The notes below the pieces were generated by a model. That model saw only the letters and a program-made list of their open reading frames with translations. It was not told the origin of the DNA and did no database searches. Both the position numbers and the translations under genes were made by a program. A stretch of DNA of 64,000 nucleotides, taken from Thermoplasmata archaeon (GTDB taxonomy: Archaea; Thermoplasmatota; Thermoplasmata; Lutacidiplasmatales; UBA184). The stretch spans positions 1 through 64,000 of the forward strand of contig JAKIWG010000006.1 in the NCBI GenBank assembly GCA_022750155.1, in the 5' to 3' direction. The first letter of the stretch is position 1. Every line of letters begins with the position of its first letter. Of the stretch, positions 1-9,251 are shown piece by piece.

Positions 1-2
1 TC

Positions 3-95
3 CCGTTCTTCCCCATCGCGAGCGTGATCAAGCAATCGTTCCGGTTCGAGGCGTTCGGGCTGATGGGGCCCGAAGCGAACCACGAGTACGCCTGA
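3..95 (+). CDS. C-terminal fragment of an unidentified protein
   Basis: The window opens inside a + strand reading frame that stays open for 30 codons and ends with TGA at 93-95. The visible tail reads PFFPIASVIKQSFRF followed by EAFGLMGPEANHEYA. It holds no recognisable motif, and the upstream part lies outside the window. It converges with the kelch/zinc-ribbon gene on the other strand, leaving only 36 bp between the two stop codons. Calling it a real gene end rests on the clean frame running to the stop and on the compact spacing. Its function cannot be judged from this fragment. Confidence 0.4.
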   Translation, partial: PFFPIASVIKQSFRFEAFGLMGPEANHEYA

Positions 96-131
96 GGCAC
101 ACCGTCGGGAGTGCCGGCTGGGCGACCCTTC

Positions 132-2222
132 TCACGCGAGCCGCGTGCCGCAATTCGGACAGAACACGTACGCGAGCTGGGGAAACACCCCGTGGCACTT
201 CGGGCAGCGGACCTGGGGCACCGAGGACGGACGGGGGGTCGCGACAGGGATGTAGGGGGGCGGTGGCGGCGGTGGGGGAGGAGGAGGCGGGGGTAGGTAA
301 GATATGGGAGGGGGAGGCGGCGGCGGAAGGACCAAGTGAGGGGGAAACCCCGAGGAGCTCGGGAGCGGAGAACCCACCGGATTCGACCCCCCGAGCGGGC
401 TCTGGGAGAACGGCGTGGGTGGGTACGCCGCCCCGGGGCCGGTCGACGGCATGAGGCCCCGATGCGGTGGGAGACCGAGCGCCTGCACGACGAGCGGGGT
501 GAGGATCCAGGGTGGAGCGAGCGGGCTTTCGATGATCGCACGGGCCTGCCCCGTGCTCACGCCGACCACCCCCTGCTCCTCCGAAGGCGGAGGTCGAGAA
601 TAGTGGAAGACGAACCACGCCTTCCTCTGCGGGATGACCGTCGGCGAGGGCTGGAGGTTCGCCCACGGAATCCGGAGCTCGGACCCGGGTCGCTGAAACA
701 CCACCCCTTGCGACGTAATCCCGACCGCCCGGATGCTGTTCTGGCGCACCGAGAAGATGAACAGCCCCGCCCACAAGGCCAGCAGGGGGAGGACGAGTAT
801 CAGTAGCCCGATTCCCGACCCGTCGAGGGAGAGGGCGAACGTGAATGGCAGGATCAGAAGGATGCCGATCACGAACGGTAGACCTATCGCGCCGGCCTGT
901 GTCTGGTACCAGTTCGCCGAGGGGACCCACTGGACGGGGGTGCCCGGCGGAGTATTGAACCCCTTCCAGACCCGCCGGAGCCGAACCGTTTGGGCCGTGA
1001 TCATGACGAGTTGGACGACGATCAGGAGCAGCGGGAGGAGCAGCACGGTCAGGACGACGCCCACGAGGTCGACGTTCACCTGGGGGCTCGGGTTGACGAG
1101 GATCGTCCAGCTCCCGTGGGAGTAGACCGAAGTGGATGTGTAGAGAGTGCCCGAGTTCTTCTCCCCGCTGAACAGGATCACATATCCATCGACCGAATCG
1201 TACGTGACCGCCATGCCGAAGCCGAGGCCCGCATCCGGAGTCCCGCTGGGGGAGATCTTGGTCCAACCCGCGGGCCCGAACGTCCAGCTGTCCCCGAGGA
1301 CCGTTCCGCTCGCGTATCCGCCGAACATCAGCAGATAGTTGTCCCCGGAGTCGAAGCATGCCGCCATGGCACGACGGGGGGCCGGGCCGGCGCCGAGCGC
1401 CGGGTTGAGCTCCGTCCAATTCCCGCCGTGGTAGGTCCAGGTATCGCCGAGCAGGGTCGCCGGTCCCAGGCCCCCGAAGAGCACGGAGTCGTTGGTGATG
1501 GGGTCGTATTGCAGCATCGCGTCGTATCGGCCCAGCGGGATCACCGAAGCCGGTCCGGGGTGCACCGGGCTCCACCGGTCCTTCGCGAACGTCCAGGTGT
1601 CCTGGTACGCCTCCGCCGACCCCCCCGGATCTCCCCCGAACAGAAGGAGGCCCCGGGCCGAATCGTCGTAGGTCATGCCGGCCATCCCACGGGCGGCGGG
1701 GGCCGGGCCGGTGACCGTCGTGAGGTCGGTCCAGTGTCCGGAGGCGAACGCCCAGGTATCGTTGAGGGAGGGCTGGCAGCTCAAGCTGACACATCCGCCG
1801 AAGAGGATCAACTGCTGGTCGGGGGCATCGTAGGTGAGAGAAGCTCCCCAGCGCGCCGACGGAGCGTTGAGGAGGGTACCGGTGAGGTTCGACCAGTTCC
1901 CCCGGGCGAACACCCACGTCGTGGCCACGGGAATCCCGGCGAGATTCCAGCCGCCGAACAGAAGCGAGTAGCCCCCCGAGAGGTTCGTTGCGAAGGAGGC
2001 GTACGCGGCCGGCGGTGGAGAGACCCCGTTCGAGACGTACGACGGCCCGGGGGCGACCGGGTGGACGATTGTCGTGGTCCCGGAGACGATGGGGGCTACT
2101 GGATGGGAAGCCGCCCCGGCCGCTACGAACCCGGGGACGATGAGCAGCGTGAGCACCGCAAGCAGCGCGCCCCACAGCGTGGCCCGACGCCGCGGCTCCG
2201 CGCGCAAGAATCCCCCGTCCAT
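132..2222 (-). CDS. kelch-repeat membrane protein with C-terminal zinc ribbon
   Basis: A 696-residue surface or membrane protein. I start it at the ATG giving MDGGFLRAEPRRRATLWG because a signal peptide (about residues 10-35) follows; the track start adds 37 uncharacteristic residues. About six kelch-type beta-propeller blades, each ending in LLFGG-like strands with WxF/NWT turns, fill roughly 70-390 and should lie outside the cell. Three hydrophobic segments follow (about 395-510), then a short PH-like stretch (VVFQRPGSELRIPWANL), a long proline-rich linker, and a terminal zinc ribbon with two CPxC knuckles (CPKC, CPNC). The layout suggests a propeller sensor tied to a cytosolic zinc domain. 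The ligand is unknown. Kelch blades and cysteines are seen directly; the role is inferred. Confidence 0.85.
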   Translation of the reverse strand: MDGGFLRAEPRRRATLWGALLAVLTLLIVPGFVAAGAASHPVAPIVSGTTTIVHPVAPGPSYVSNGVSPPPAAYASFATNLSGGYSLLFGGWNLAGIPVATTWVFARGNWSNLTGTLLNAPSARWGASLTYDAPDQQLILFGGCVSLSCQPSLNDTWAFASGHWTDLTTVTGPAPAARGMAGMTYDDSARGLLLFGGDPGGSAEAYQDTWTFAKDRWSPVHPGPASVIPLGRYDAMLQYDPITNDSVLFGGLGPATLLGDTWTYHGGNWTELNPALGAGPAPRRAMAACFDSGDNYLLMFGGYASGTVLGDSWTFGPAGWTKISPSGTPDAGLGFGMAVTYDSVDGYVILFSGEKNSGTLYTSTSVYSHGSWTILVNPSPQVNVDLVGVVLTVLLLPLLLIVVQLVMITAQTVRLRRVWKGFNTPPGTPVQWVPSANWYQTQAGAIGLPFVIGILLILPFTFALSLDGSGIGLLILVLPLLALWAGLFIFSVRQNSIRAVGITSQGVVFQRPGSELRIPWANLQPSPTVIPQRKAWFVFHYSRPPPSEEQGVVGVSTGQARAIIESPLAPPWILTPLVVQALGLPPHRGLMPSTGPGAAYPPTPFSQSPLGGSNPVGSPLPSSSGFPPHLVLPPPPPPPISYLPPPPPPPPPPPPPYIPVATPRPSSVPQVRCPKCHGVFPQLAYVFCPNCGTRLA

Positions 2223-2337
2223 GGCCCCCGGTGCGCCGACAGGAGAGATACGGCATCCGCTACAAGAATTCACCCGGCCGCGAATCGGCGGTTCGATGGG
2301 ATTCTTCCGAGGGCCGCGACCGGACCGTTCCATGCGT

Positions 2338-3186
2338 TCAGACCACCTGGCGGGGCCCGACCAGTCGGTCCGCGAGATGGATCCAACGTACGAAGGCGCG
2401 GCGAAGCAGGAACACCGCCCCCAGGAGCCCTACCGGCGCCAACAGCCCGACCCACGCGACGTATCCGATCCAATCGCTCGCGAACCCCGGGAATGCGAGC
2501 CCGACGCCGATCACCGCCTCCGGGGCGAAGATCGCGGGGAGGAGGAATGCTCCGGTTCGGTACGCCCGCGACCGATCGAGGTCGATCGCGGGGATACCCG
2601 AGCCCGAGATTGGTATCATGATCGCCCGGATCGCTCGGAGGTGGACCGCGACCTGGAGGGCCGAGAGCAGGACGGTCACGGCGAAGAACACGGTCTCCCC
2701 GATAGCCAACGCGTCCGGACCGGAGTCGGGACTCGCGGAGATGTCCCCGAGGACCAGGAGCATCACGAGGATCCCGACCCCGAACCCCGCGCTCGCGATC
2801 ACCCCGTAGAGGGTGTCGCGGAGCGCGAGCTCGGCCGGCCCGACCACCTCATCCCGCCAGGTGGAACCCACCGGAAGGTCGACCTCGAGTTCCCGGACCG
2901 CGGTGGTCCATCGGCGGAGCGCCACGATCCCGAGCGGGAGAAGGAGTAGGAAGGAGAGGAAGAACCCCGCGACCAGGAATCCGAGGACGATGACGCCCTG
3001 CGACGTGCTCACGCTGGGAGGCACGATGATGAACCCGGTGACCGGGATCAGCAGGATGAGCACGCCGAGCCAGGCCGTCGCGTAGAACGCGTACCAGCCG
3101 AGCGCGTGACGCGCGCTCACGACCGAGCGATAGAGGGCGGGCACGTGGCTCGAGTCGTCCTCGGCCATGATCGGTTCGGCGGCCAT
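2338..3186 (-). CDS. polytopic membrane protein, unknown function
   Basis: A 282-residue protein with about six hydrophobic segments: two near residues 30-90, one near 150, one near 180, and two near 220-265. I do not recognise the family. It starts only 5 bp after the stop of the upstream PH-domain/zinc-ribbon gene (TAACGCGATGG), so the two are almost certainly co-transcribed and translationally coupled. A second in-frame ATG six codons downstream (MAEDDSSHVPALYRS) is an equally good start. The short, charged N-terminus suggests a cytosolic N-terminal end. It probably works at the membrane with its operon partner, but nothing in the sequence shows a substrate. Confidence 0.75.
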   Translation of the reverse strand: MAAEPIMAEDDSSHVPALYRSVVSARHALGWYAFYATAWLGVLILLIPVTGFIIVPPSVSTSQGVIVLGFLVAGFFLSFLLLLPLGIVALRRWTTAVRELEVDLPVGSTWRDEVVGPAELALRDTLYGVIASAGFGVGILVMLLVLGDISASPDSGPDALAIGETVFFAVTVLLSALQVAVHLRAIRAIMIPISGSGIPAIDLDRSRAYRTGAFLLPAIFAPEAVIGVGLAFPGFASDWIGYVAWVGLLAPVGLLGAVFLLRRAFVRWIHLADRLVGPRQVV

Positions 3187-3190
3187 CGCG

Positions 3191-3925
3191 TTAGGTCAGC
3201 GACCCCTGGAGCCGGACCGGCGCGCCGCACCGCTGGCACTTGGGCGAGGCGTGATCGATGGTCTCCAGGTCGGTCAGTGCCCCGCAGTATTCGCAGCTGA
3301 CGCGGTTCTCGAGCGCCTTGTCCACCAGGGTCTGGTACCGGGCGGCCCGGACCTCGCGAAGCGCGTGGATCCGGAAGGCGTCCTGCACGAACACGTACAC
3401 GAGCGGCGTCGCCGGGACACTGTCCCACTCGACCGAGCGCAATGGGCCCGCGCTCAACGGCGAGGCCGAGGCCGATCCGGGGTGACCGAGGTAGAAGTGG
3501 AGGTCCCCTTCGGTCCCGGGGCTCGCCGTGAAGTTCTGGATGTCGTCGTAGTTGGCGTACTGCAGGGTGGTCGAGAAGATCCCAGAGACCGCGAGCACCC
3601 GTCGGTTGGTGATCGCATAGGCGTGCCCCCGCCAGGACAGGTAGATCAGGAGCAGGGGGACGATGAGGATGAATGCCTCGAACCCCCAATAGCTCGGGTC
3701 GGAGGAGGCCACCGGGGAGGTAGCCCCGATGAGGCCGATGAAGAAGATGACCACGAAGAAGGTGGTCCACCCCCAATACATCGTGAGGAAGGCGGGCCGT
3801 GCCTCGAACAGGATCCGCTCGTCGGCCCGGAGCCAGCGGCGGGGAAACGCGCCCGGCCAGAGCGAATCCGGCCGGTGCATGAGCAGCTCGGTCTCGGTGC
3901 GCGGAACCCCTGCCGAACCGGCCAT
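3191..3925 (-). CDS. PH-domain (YdbS/bPH2-like) membrane protein with C-terminal zinc ribbon
   Basis: A 244-residue protein, starting MAGSAGVPRTETELL. It has a short N-terminal segment (ADERILFEARPAFLTMYWGW), two transmembrane helices (about 45-110), then the ITNRRVLAVSGIFSTTLQYANYDDI pattern typical of bacterial-PH domains of the YdbS/YdbT type. The C-terminus carries a zinc ribbon (CEYCG...CQRCG). The start is supported by an A/T box (GCTATTATCC on the coding strand) 30 nt upstream, as for leaderless archaeal mRNAs. It leads a two-gene operon with the polytopic protein downstream. The family is recognised, but its biochemical role is generally unknown. Confidence 0.8.
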   Translation of the reverse strand: MAGSAGVPRTETELLMHRPDSLWPGAFPRRWLRADERILFEARPAFLTMYWGWTTFFVVIFFIGLIGATSPVASSDPSYWGFEAFILIVPLLLIYLSWRGHAYAITNRRVLAVSGIFSTTLQYANYDDIQNFTASPGTEGDLHFYLGHPGSASASPLSAGPLRSVEWDSVPATPLVYVFVQDAFRIHALREVRAARYQTLVDKALENRVSCEYCGALTDLETIDHASPKCQRCGAPVRLQGSLT

Positions 3926-3950
3926 TCGCCCGGGCGGGACCGAATTCGAG

Positions 3951-3960
3951 GGATAATAGC
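3951..3960 (-). promoter_or_regulatory. TATA-like box of the PH-domain gene
   Basis: The coding-strand sequence GCTATTATCC is an A/T island in otherwise GC-rich DNA, centred about 30 nt upstream of the ATG at 3925. This is the spacing expected when transcription starts at or next to the start codon. Confidence 0.5.
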
Positions 3961-4207
3961 ATGGACTCCGGACCGAAGGGGACAGTTCCAGCGAATCCGG
4001 GCCAACGCCCGGCGGTCGGCACGGGAGCGGTGAGTCCCGCCACACCCTGCCACGTCCCGGGCCGGTACGCGAGGATGTGGGGGCCGATGGGTGCCATCCG
4101 GGTCGCCCTCCCCTACCCACCCGGTTTCCTGCCCGCGAGAACCAGGTCCACCCCCTCGGGGGGACCAACCGAACGGAGGGTCCGGAGGTTCGACCGGTAC
4201 GATCGTC

Positions 4208-4918
4208 CTACGGGGAAGGGCGGTCGGGATACCCGACGAGGTCGTCGCCCTGCTCGAGGTCGAGGAGGTGTCCCATCCGCCGCCGTTTCGTCTCGAGGTA
4301 CGGCCGGTCGTGGGCGTTCGGTGGGACGATCACCGGTATTCGACCATTGATCTTCACCCCGTGCTCCTGCAGGTCCCGGATCTTGTCCGGGTTGTTGGTC
4401 AGGATGCGGATCGAATTGACGTGGAGCGAGCCGAGCATGTGGGCCGCGATCCCGTAGTCCCGCTCGTCCGGCCGGAACCCCAGGAGTTCGTTCGCCTGCA
4501 CGGTGTCGTAGCCGGAGTCCTGGAGCTGGTAGGCCCGGATCTTGTTCGCAAAGCCGATCCCCCGTCCCTCCTGCCGAAGGTAGAGGACGATGCCCGAATC
4601 CATCTTCCCGATCCGCTCGAGCGATTCGATCAGCTGGTCCCGGCAGTCGCACCGCAGCGAGCCGATGGCGTCCCCCGTGAGGCACTCGGAGTGGAGCCGG
4701 ACCGGAACGTCCTCCCCCTCCAGGATGTTGCCGTGGATGAACGCCGCGTGCTCCTTCTTGTCCGAATTGCTCCAGAAGGCCACGACCTGATAATCCCCGA
4801 ACCGGGTGGGCAACTCGGCGATCGCCACGATCCGGACGCAGGTATCCGGTGCGTCCGGGCACACATGGTCCTCGTTCTCCTTCAGGAGATCGCGGATGGC
4901 GTCGGGAGCGATGCCCAT
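4208..4918 (-). CDS. ribA: GTP cyclohydrolase II
   Basis: Catalyses the first step of riboflavin synthesis, opening GTP to 2,5-diamino-6-ribosylamino-4(3H)-pyrimidinone 5'-phosphate with release of formate and pyrophosphate, in the cytosol. The 236-residue product shows the full family signature: the zinc site in HSECLTGDAIGSLRCDC, the catalytic and GTP-binding stretch LRQEGRGIGFANKIRAYQLQ, and the late TNNPDKI motif. I prefer the ATG giving MGIAPDAIRDLL over the one four codons upstream because a TTTTAA box sits about 26 nt before it. It is a single-domain enzyme without the RibB fusion common in bacteria. No other rib gene is in the window. Confidence 0.95.
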   Translation of the reverse strand: MGIAPDAIRDLLKENEDHVCPDAPDTCVRIVAIAELPTRFGDYQVVAFWSNSDKKEHAAFIHGNILEGEDVPVRLHSECLTGDAIGSLRCDCRDQLIESLERIGKMDSGIVLYLRQEGRGIGFANKIRAYQLQDSGYDTVQANELLGFRPDERDYGIAAHMLGSLHVNSIRILTNNPDKIRDLQEHGVKINGRIPVIVPPNAHDRPYLETKRRRMGHLLDLEQGDDLVGYPDRPSP

Positions 4919-4940
4919 CAACGCTCTCACCGCCGTCGGG

Positions 4941-4949
4941 TTAAAACCC
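4941..4949 (-). promoter_or_regulatory. TATA-like box of ribA
   Basis: The coding strand reads AGGGTTTTAACCC. The TTTTAA core lies about 26 nt before the ATG at 4918 and only 14 nt before the upstream ATG at 4930. It therefore supports a leaderless start at 4918. Confidence 0.5.
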
Positions 4950-5011
4950 TGAGTGGGGGGCCGACGCCCTCGCGAGCGGACGCCCCCGGGGGCGTCGCCC
5001 CGTAGGCACCG

Positions 5012-6331
5012 TCACGGAATGTACGTCTGGAGCTCACCCGAAAAGCTTCCCGTGCCCAGAAGGGCGAGGTCGTCTCCGCTGAGTGAGGTTCCCGTTTCCA
5101 CCTCGAGCGACTGGGAGGCGCTCACGCTCGAACCGCCCCCCGTGGTCCAGCTCCCGGTGTACAATGAATAGGTGGCCAACACGCTCCCCGTGATGGACAG
5201 CACATTCACCGTCCACGTCGGGGATGGGTTGACGATCCCCCCGGTGGAGTGGACGATCTCGATCGCCATGTTGTTCCATACGAGGCCCCCGCCGGCGGCC
5301 TGGACGGTGAAGTTGTACCAGTACGACCCTCCGGCACTCGCCTCGGACGGGGTGGAAAGAGTGATCGACGACCCGAGGTTTCCTCCGCCACCTCCGCTGG
5401 TCCCGCCCCCTGGGATCAGCGAGCCGCACGCGGCGGTAGCGGTGGCCGAGGTCGTGAGCGTTCCGAGGGTCCCGTTCACCGACGCGGAGAACTGAGCGGC
5501 GCTCGTCGCACTCGAGCCGGCCGCGTACGAACAATCCGAGTAGAACACCTCCCACGCCGCCCCGGTTCCGAACCCGGAGACGGAGACCCCCCCCAAAAGC
5601 AGGAAGATCGCGTTGGCGTGCGTGTGGTTCTGCAGGAATGCCGCGCCGCCTGCGACCCCCGGCGCCGCCGCCGAAGCGGCCGCTCCCGAGTCGATCACGT
5701 CCGCGGGGATCGCGGACAACGAGGAGAAGCTGGCCTGGCACGAGCCCCCCGTGGCCACCGTGGCCAGCGCCGTCGCCTGGCCGTTGAGCACGATCACAAA
5801 GAGCATGCCGGTGGATCCGGTGTAGATGAACCACCAGAACGGGAGGGACCCGGACGACGCACCGCCGGCCCCGGCCGGAACGGTGAAGGAGGTCGGCGCA
5901 CCGCTCACCGGGACGACTGTGCAACCGGCGGCCGGTGCCAGATCCGAAGGCGTCCCGGCGAGAGGCTGCTGGAGGCCCAGCCCGATCGTGGCGGCGAGCG
6001 TCGGGTAGGTGCTCGAATAGCGACTGGCCGCCGAGGACGCCGCCGCCCGTGCCGAGGAGAACGAATCGCTGACTCCCGAGGACGTACTGGACGGCTTGAG
6101 TCCCGGTATCGCACCGGCGAAGTAGAGCCCGATGAACGCGAGGATGACCACCACCACGACGACCACGGCGACGATCATTCCGGTCCGCGGGCGCGCCGGG
6201 GCGGGCGAAGCTCCCCACGCGGGAGCGGCCGACGGGCTGACCCCCCCGGGAGGTGGTGCTTGCCCGCCGACCCGTGTCATGGCCGGCGCCGGCGACGGAG
6301 CCATCGTTCCATCAGGACTCGAAGGGTTCAT
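5012..6331 (-). CDS. single-pass surface protein, pilin-like ectodomain
   Basis: A 439-residue protein starting MNPSSPDGTMAPSP. A proline/alanine-rich cytosolic segment of about 45 residues is followed by one very hydrophobic helix (GMIVAVVVVVVVILAFIGLY) and a large Ser/Thr/Gly-rich ectodomain with paired cysteines. A glycine-rich hinge near residue 300 leads to a C-terminal beta-rich module (YWYNFTVQAAGGGLVWNNMAIEIV) that resembles ectodomains of archaeal pilin-like proteins. That resemblance is an impression, since no class III peptidase site is visible. A GAGGTCA stretch 8 nt before the ATG may act as a ribosome binding site, and no A/T box is evident. A cell-surface role is inferred. Confidence 0.75.
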   Translation of the reverse strand: MNPSSPDGTMAPSPAPAMTRVGGQAPPPGGVSPSAAPAWGASPAPARPRTGMIVAVVVVVVVILAFIGLYFAGAIPGLKPSSTSSGVSDSFSSARAAASSAASRYSSTYPTLAATIGLGLQQPLAGTPSDLAPAAGCTVVPVSGAPTSFTVPAGAGGASSGSLPFWWFIYTGSTGMLFVIVLNGQATALATVATGGSCQASFSSLSAIPADVIDSGAAASAAAPGVAGGAAFLQNHTHANAIFLLLGGVSVSGFGTGAAWEVFYSDCSYAAGSSATSAAQFSASVNGTLGTLTTSATATAACGSLIPGGGTSGGGGGNLGSSITLSTPSEASAGGSYWYNFTVQAAGGGLVWNNMAIEIVHSTGGIVNPSPTWTVNVLSITGSVLATYSLYTGSWTTGGGSSVSASQSLEVETGTSLSGDDLALLGTGSFSGELQTYIP

Positions 6332-6526
6332 TCCTGACCTCAGGTTCGGGCGATGGGGTGCGGGTTGATGTGCCCATCGGTGGGGGCGTGTCACTCCCTG
6401 ACCCTCGGGCTGGGGGCCACCTTCCCCGCGACGGGGGACGATGGCCTCGCTCCCCACCAGAGGAACCGGTCGACGATCCATCCCCCGTCGCATGACCCGA
6501 GGGGGATGGGGCGGCCCCCCGCGGGC

Positions 6527-7006
6527 TCACGAGGGCCGGGCGGGTTCCGGAGGGCGGTGACGGCCGGACCGCGCCAGCGCGGGAAACCATCGTTCGAACA
6601 AGGGCCGGCCGAGCCAGAGCCCCGTGACGATCCCCAAGTCCGCCATCAGCAGGTCGAACGGATCGTAGAAGTCCGACAGCGCTTTGAGGCATCCGAGCGC
6701 CCCTACGACCGCGCCGAGACCGACGGAGAGCCCGAAGGACAGCCTCGGGGCCCCTTCGGCGAGGAGGGGGTAGGCCACGCCGAGACCCCCCGCGAGCACC
6801 CCGACGGCCACGAGCACGTCCCACGGGTCGGGGAGGTCGGTCGTGAGCTTGATGAGGGCGAGGACCACCGCATTGAGCGCGACGACGAGCTCGACCCCCC
6901 GGCGCCCCTGGAGGAAGTAGCCGAACCCCAGGGCGATCGGAAACTCGAGGACGAAGAGGTCCGTCATCTGGGGAGTGATCCCCGGGGAAAGGAGGAATCC
7001 GGTCAC
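6527..7006 (-). CDS. small polytopic membrane protein
   Basis: A 159-residue protein with about four or five hydrophobic helices spaced along its whole length and short charged loops, ending in a basic, proline-containing tail. I do not recognise the family. The listed start is GTG (VTGFLLSPG); an ATG 13 codons later (MTDLFVLEFPIALGFG) would give a protein starting directly at the first helix and is equally plausible. It lies 43 bp downstream of the DUF885 peptidase gene on the same strand and may be read from the same message. Nothing indicates a substrate. Confidence 0.65.
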   Translation of the reverse strand: MTGFLLSPGITPQMTDLFVLEFPIALGFGYFLQGRRGVELVVALNAVVLALIKLTTDLPDPWDVLVAVGVLAGGLGVAYPLLAEGAPRLSFGLSVGLGAVVGALGCLKALSDFYDPFDLLMADLGIVTGLWLGRPLFERWFPALARSGRHRPPEPARPS

Positions 7007-7049
7007 GGTTCGGCTCCCGTCGGCGGCTCGCGGGTCGGGGCCGGCCCGG

Positions 7050-8702
7050 CTAGGCCCCCGAGAGCAGGGTCTCCAGCAGGCCCACGGGGGGACAGCCGAA
7101 GCTCAGCAGGCGGTCGTGGAACGCCCGGAGGGAACCGCCGAACGCCCCGGCGAGGAACTTCGTTCGGGCATCCAGGATGGCCAGCTTGCCGAGGGTGTAG
7201 CAGAAGTACTCCGGATTGAACGTCCCCCGGACCGCCTCGCGCTCCGCCGGCAGCGCCTCGAAATACGCTTCGCGCTGGAACAACTGCGTCGCCTCCGGCA
7301 GCGACATCCCCCCGGTGTGCAACCCGATCGACGCGATGAGCCGGCAGTCCCTCAACAGTGCGTCGTGGAGCTGGGCGACCTCGGCCTCCGGCGAGCCCGC
7401 CCCGAGGCCGGCCTCGACGGCGAGCTGCTCGGCGTAGTGCGCCCACCCTTCGGTGAAGGAGGCCGAGAGGTAGACCTTGCGGGTGAGCGAGGCCGCTCCC
7501 CGCCGGAAGTGCAGGAACTGCAGGTAGTGCCCGGGATAGACCTCGTGGACCGTGATGTTCCGGAGCATCGGGTCGTTCATCGAACGGAGCCACTGTTCCT
7601 GCCGCTCCGGGCTCCAAGTCGGGTCGACCGGCGTCACGAAATATATCCCCTCGTCGCCCGCCACGTCGAACGGACCGGGAGGGTTCATGCTCGCCGTGGA
7701 GAGCGCCCGACCGTACGACGGCGTCTCCTCGACGCGGCAGGAGGAGGGAGTGGGGATCGTCACGAGCTTCTGGGCCTCCACGAACTCACGGGTCTCGTTC
7801 ACGAACGCCTGGGCCTGGGGAACGAGGTTGGCGGCCGTCGTGTGCCGTCGGTACATCCCCTCGAGCAGGGCCTCCACCGTGACGGGCGGGACCGATCCGC
7901 GCGCGATCTCCTTCAACCGGGCCTGATTCCGGGCGAGGTCCGCCCGGCCGGACGCGAGCACCTCGGCGGTGGGGGTCCGGATCCCCTCCCGGACCCAGAG
8001 GAGGCGCTGGTATCGCTCGGCCCCGAGCGCGAACTCGTCGACGGCCCGGGGGAGCCACTCTTCCCGCAGTCGATGGAGGAAATCGAGGTCGGCGACCTCG
8101 GCCGGCGCCCGGGCCGCAGCGACCCGTCCGCCGAGCTCGGCCCCTCCCCGCCGGGCGGCCTCCTCGGCCTCCGCGAAATGGCTGGGCAGCCCGCCCCCCA
8201 TCGAGATCGCCAGCTGAACGAACGGCTTCGGGAGCTCCGGTCGAAGGCGGGCCCGCCCCTGGGCCATCAGCCGGGGCACCGCCTCCAGCGCACGGACCAT
8301 CGCCTCGACCCGGTCGGCCAAGGGGGCGTACTCGCGCACCATGTACGAAGTCAGGGAGACCGCGCCCACGAACGACATCGGGTTGCGTTCGAGGTCGAAC
8401 GATTCGGTCAGGTCGAACAGGGAGCTCTCCAGAAGCAGCTCGAGGAGCATCCGGTCGAGGCGACGGGGCTCCGAGAGACGGTCTTCCGGAACCGCCCTCA
8501 GCCGCTCGAGCAAACGGAGGCTGTGAGCGACCCATTCGGCCGTCGCCGAGGCGCTCAGGTCGGGGACCCGGCCATCGTACCGGTGCAGGCCGAGGAACAC
8601 GGCGTACCCCGGGGAGAGGTGGAACACGTGGTCCACGACCTCCGCCTCCAGGAGGCCGAGCTCCGAGCGGTCGGTGGACTCGAGGTCGGGACGTGCGCTC
8701 AT
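7050..8702 (-). CDS. DUF885-family metallopeptidase
   Basis: A 550-residue soluble protein of the DUF885 family, predicted zinc carboxypeptidase-like enzymes with a gluzincin-type site. The hallmark is NITVHEVYPGHYLQFLHF (about residues 385-402), the HExxxGH variant, followed by the second conserved block SFTEGWAHYAEQLAVEAG, which supplies the further glutamate, and by the C-terminal YTLGKLAILDARTKFL helix. Length and order match complete family members. No signal peptide is visible, so it is probably cytosolic. It is followed at 43 bp by a small membrane protein. Peptidase activity is inferred from the family; the natural substrate is unknown. Confidence 0.85.
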   Translation of the reverse strand: MSARPDLESTDRSELGLLEAEVVDHVFHLSPGYAVFLGLHRYDGRVPDLSASATAEWVAHSLRLLERLRAVPEDRLSEPRRLDRMLLELLLESSLFDLTESFDLERNPMSFVGAVSLTSYMVREYAPLADRVEAMVRALEAVPRLMAQGRARLRPELPKPFVQLAISMGGGLPSHFAEAEEAARRGGAELGGRVAAARAPAEVADLDFLHRLREEWLPRAVDEFALGAERYQRLLWVREGIRTPTAEVLASGRADLARNQARLKEIARGSVPPVTVEALLEGMYRRHTTAANLVPQAQAFVNETREFVEAQKLVTIPTPSSCRVEETPSYGRALSTASMNPPGPFDVAGDEGIYFVTPVDPTWSPERQEQWLRSMNDPMLRNITVHEVYPGHYLQFLHFRRGAASLTRKVYLSASFTEGWAHYAEQLAVEAGLGAGSPEAEVAQLHDALLRDCRLIASIGLHTGGMSLPEATQLFQREAYFEALPAEREAVRGTFNPEYFCYTLGKLAILDARTKFLAGAFGGSLRAFHDRLLSFGCPPVGLLETLLSGA

Positions 8703-8819
8703 GGATGGTTCGGGACCTGGAGTGCCCTCCCACTGGCCCCCCCCAGATAAGTACTGGGGCGGGTCGCCGCGCGCCCCATCCCGATATCAGCGGGGGGGGG
8801 TGTCCAAGGCGCACGCGCC

Positions 8820-9230
8820 TCAGTCGTTCCACGCCATTCGGCACTTGGGGCACCACGGCCCGTCCATCTCCGACCCGCACAGGAAGCAGCGGGAGGACGG
8901 GGCGCGGGGCCGCATCGCCGGGAGACTCGCCTCCGCATCCGGCTCGGGAAGCGGGGGTGGGGGACCGTGATCCACGGCCGTCTCGGGGGAGGTCGGAGGT
9001 CTCGGGACGACCTTTCGGGGGGGCACGGTCGGTGCGTGACCGGGGGGGGAGGGTTGGGTCTTGGGTCGCACGGGCGCTCCCGGAGCCACGTTCCGCGGGG
9101 GCGCTTTCGGAGCCGGTCGGTCGGGGGGGCGGGGGGGCGAGACCGGCCGCGGCGGCGCGACCGGTTCCTCCTCGGGTTCCTCGTCGGTCTCCGTCTTGTC
9201 GCGGCGGAGCCTACGGAACAGGTCGACCAT
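8820..9230 (-). CDS. proline-rich protein with C-terminal zinc finger
   Basis: A 136-residue protein. A short basic N-terminus (MVDLFRRLRRDK) and an acidic patch lead into about 80 residues of low-complexity Pro/Arg/Ala sequence. It ends with a compact treble of CxxC pairs (CFLCGSEMDGPWCPKCRMAW) that should bind zinc. It has no membrane segment. The start is backed by an ACTTAAACCC box 26 nt upstream. It is transcribed divergently from the RidA gene. Zinc ribbons of this kind recur in this window on membrane proteins, but here the protein looks soluble and largely disordered. Function unknown. Confidence 0.7.
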   Translation of the reverse strand: MVDLFRRLRRDKTETDEEPEEEPVAPPRPVSPPRPPDRPAPKAPPRNVAPGAPVRPKTQPSPPGHAPTVPPRKVVPRPPTSPETAVDHGPPPPLPEPDAEASLPAMRPRAPSSRCFLCGSEMDGPWCPKCRMAWND

Positions 9231-9251
9231 CGCTCGTAATCGGTGTTCGGG

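Noticed and set aside
28-2256. 742-codon ORF on the - strand overlapping the kelch/zinc-ribbon gene
   Set aside because: It is the out-of-frame shadow of the real gene: Arg/Pro/Gly-rich, without motifs, while the other frame has kelch blades, membrane helices and a zinc ribbon.
990-2621. 543-codon + strand ORF
   Set aside because: Antisense to the kelch gene and the next gene; composition is that of a GC-rich shadow, with no domain or start signal.
8785-8800. G-run (nine or more G) between genes as a possible quadruplex element
   Set aside because: A single G tract without the spacing of four tracts; such runs are common here.
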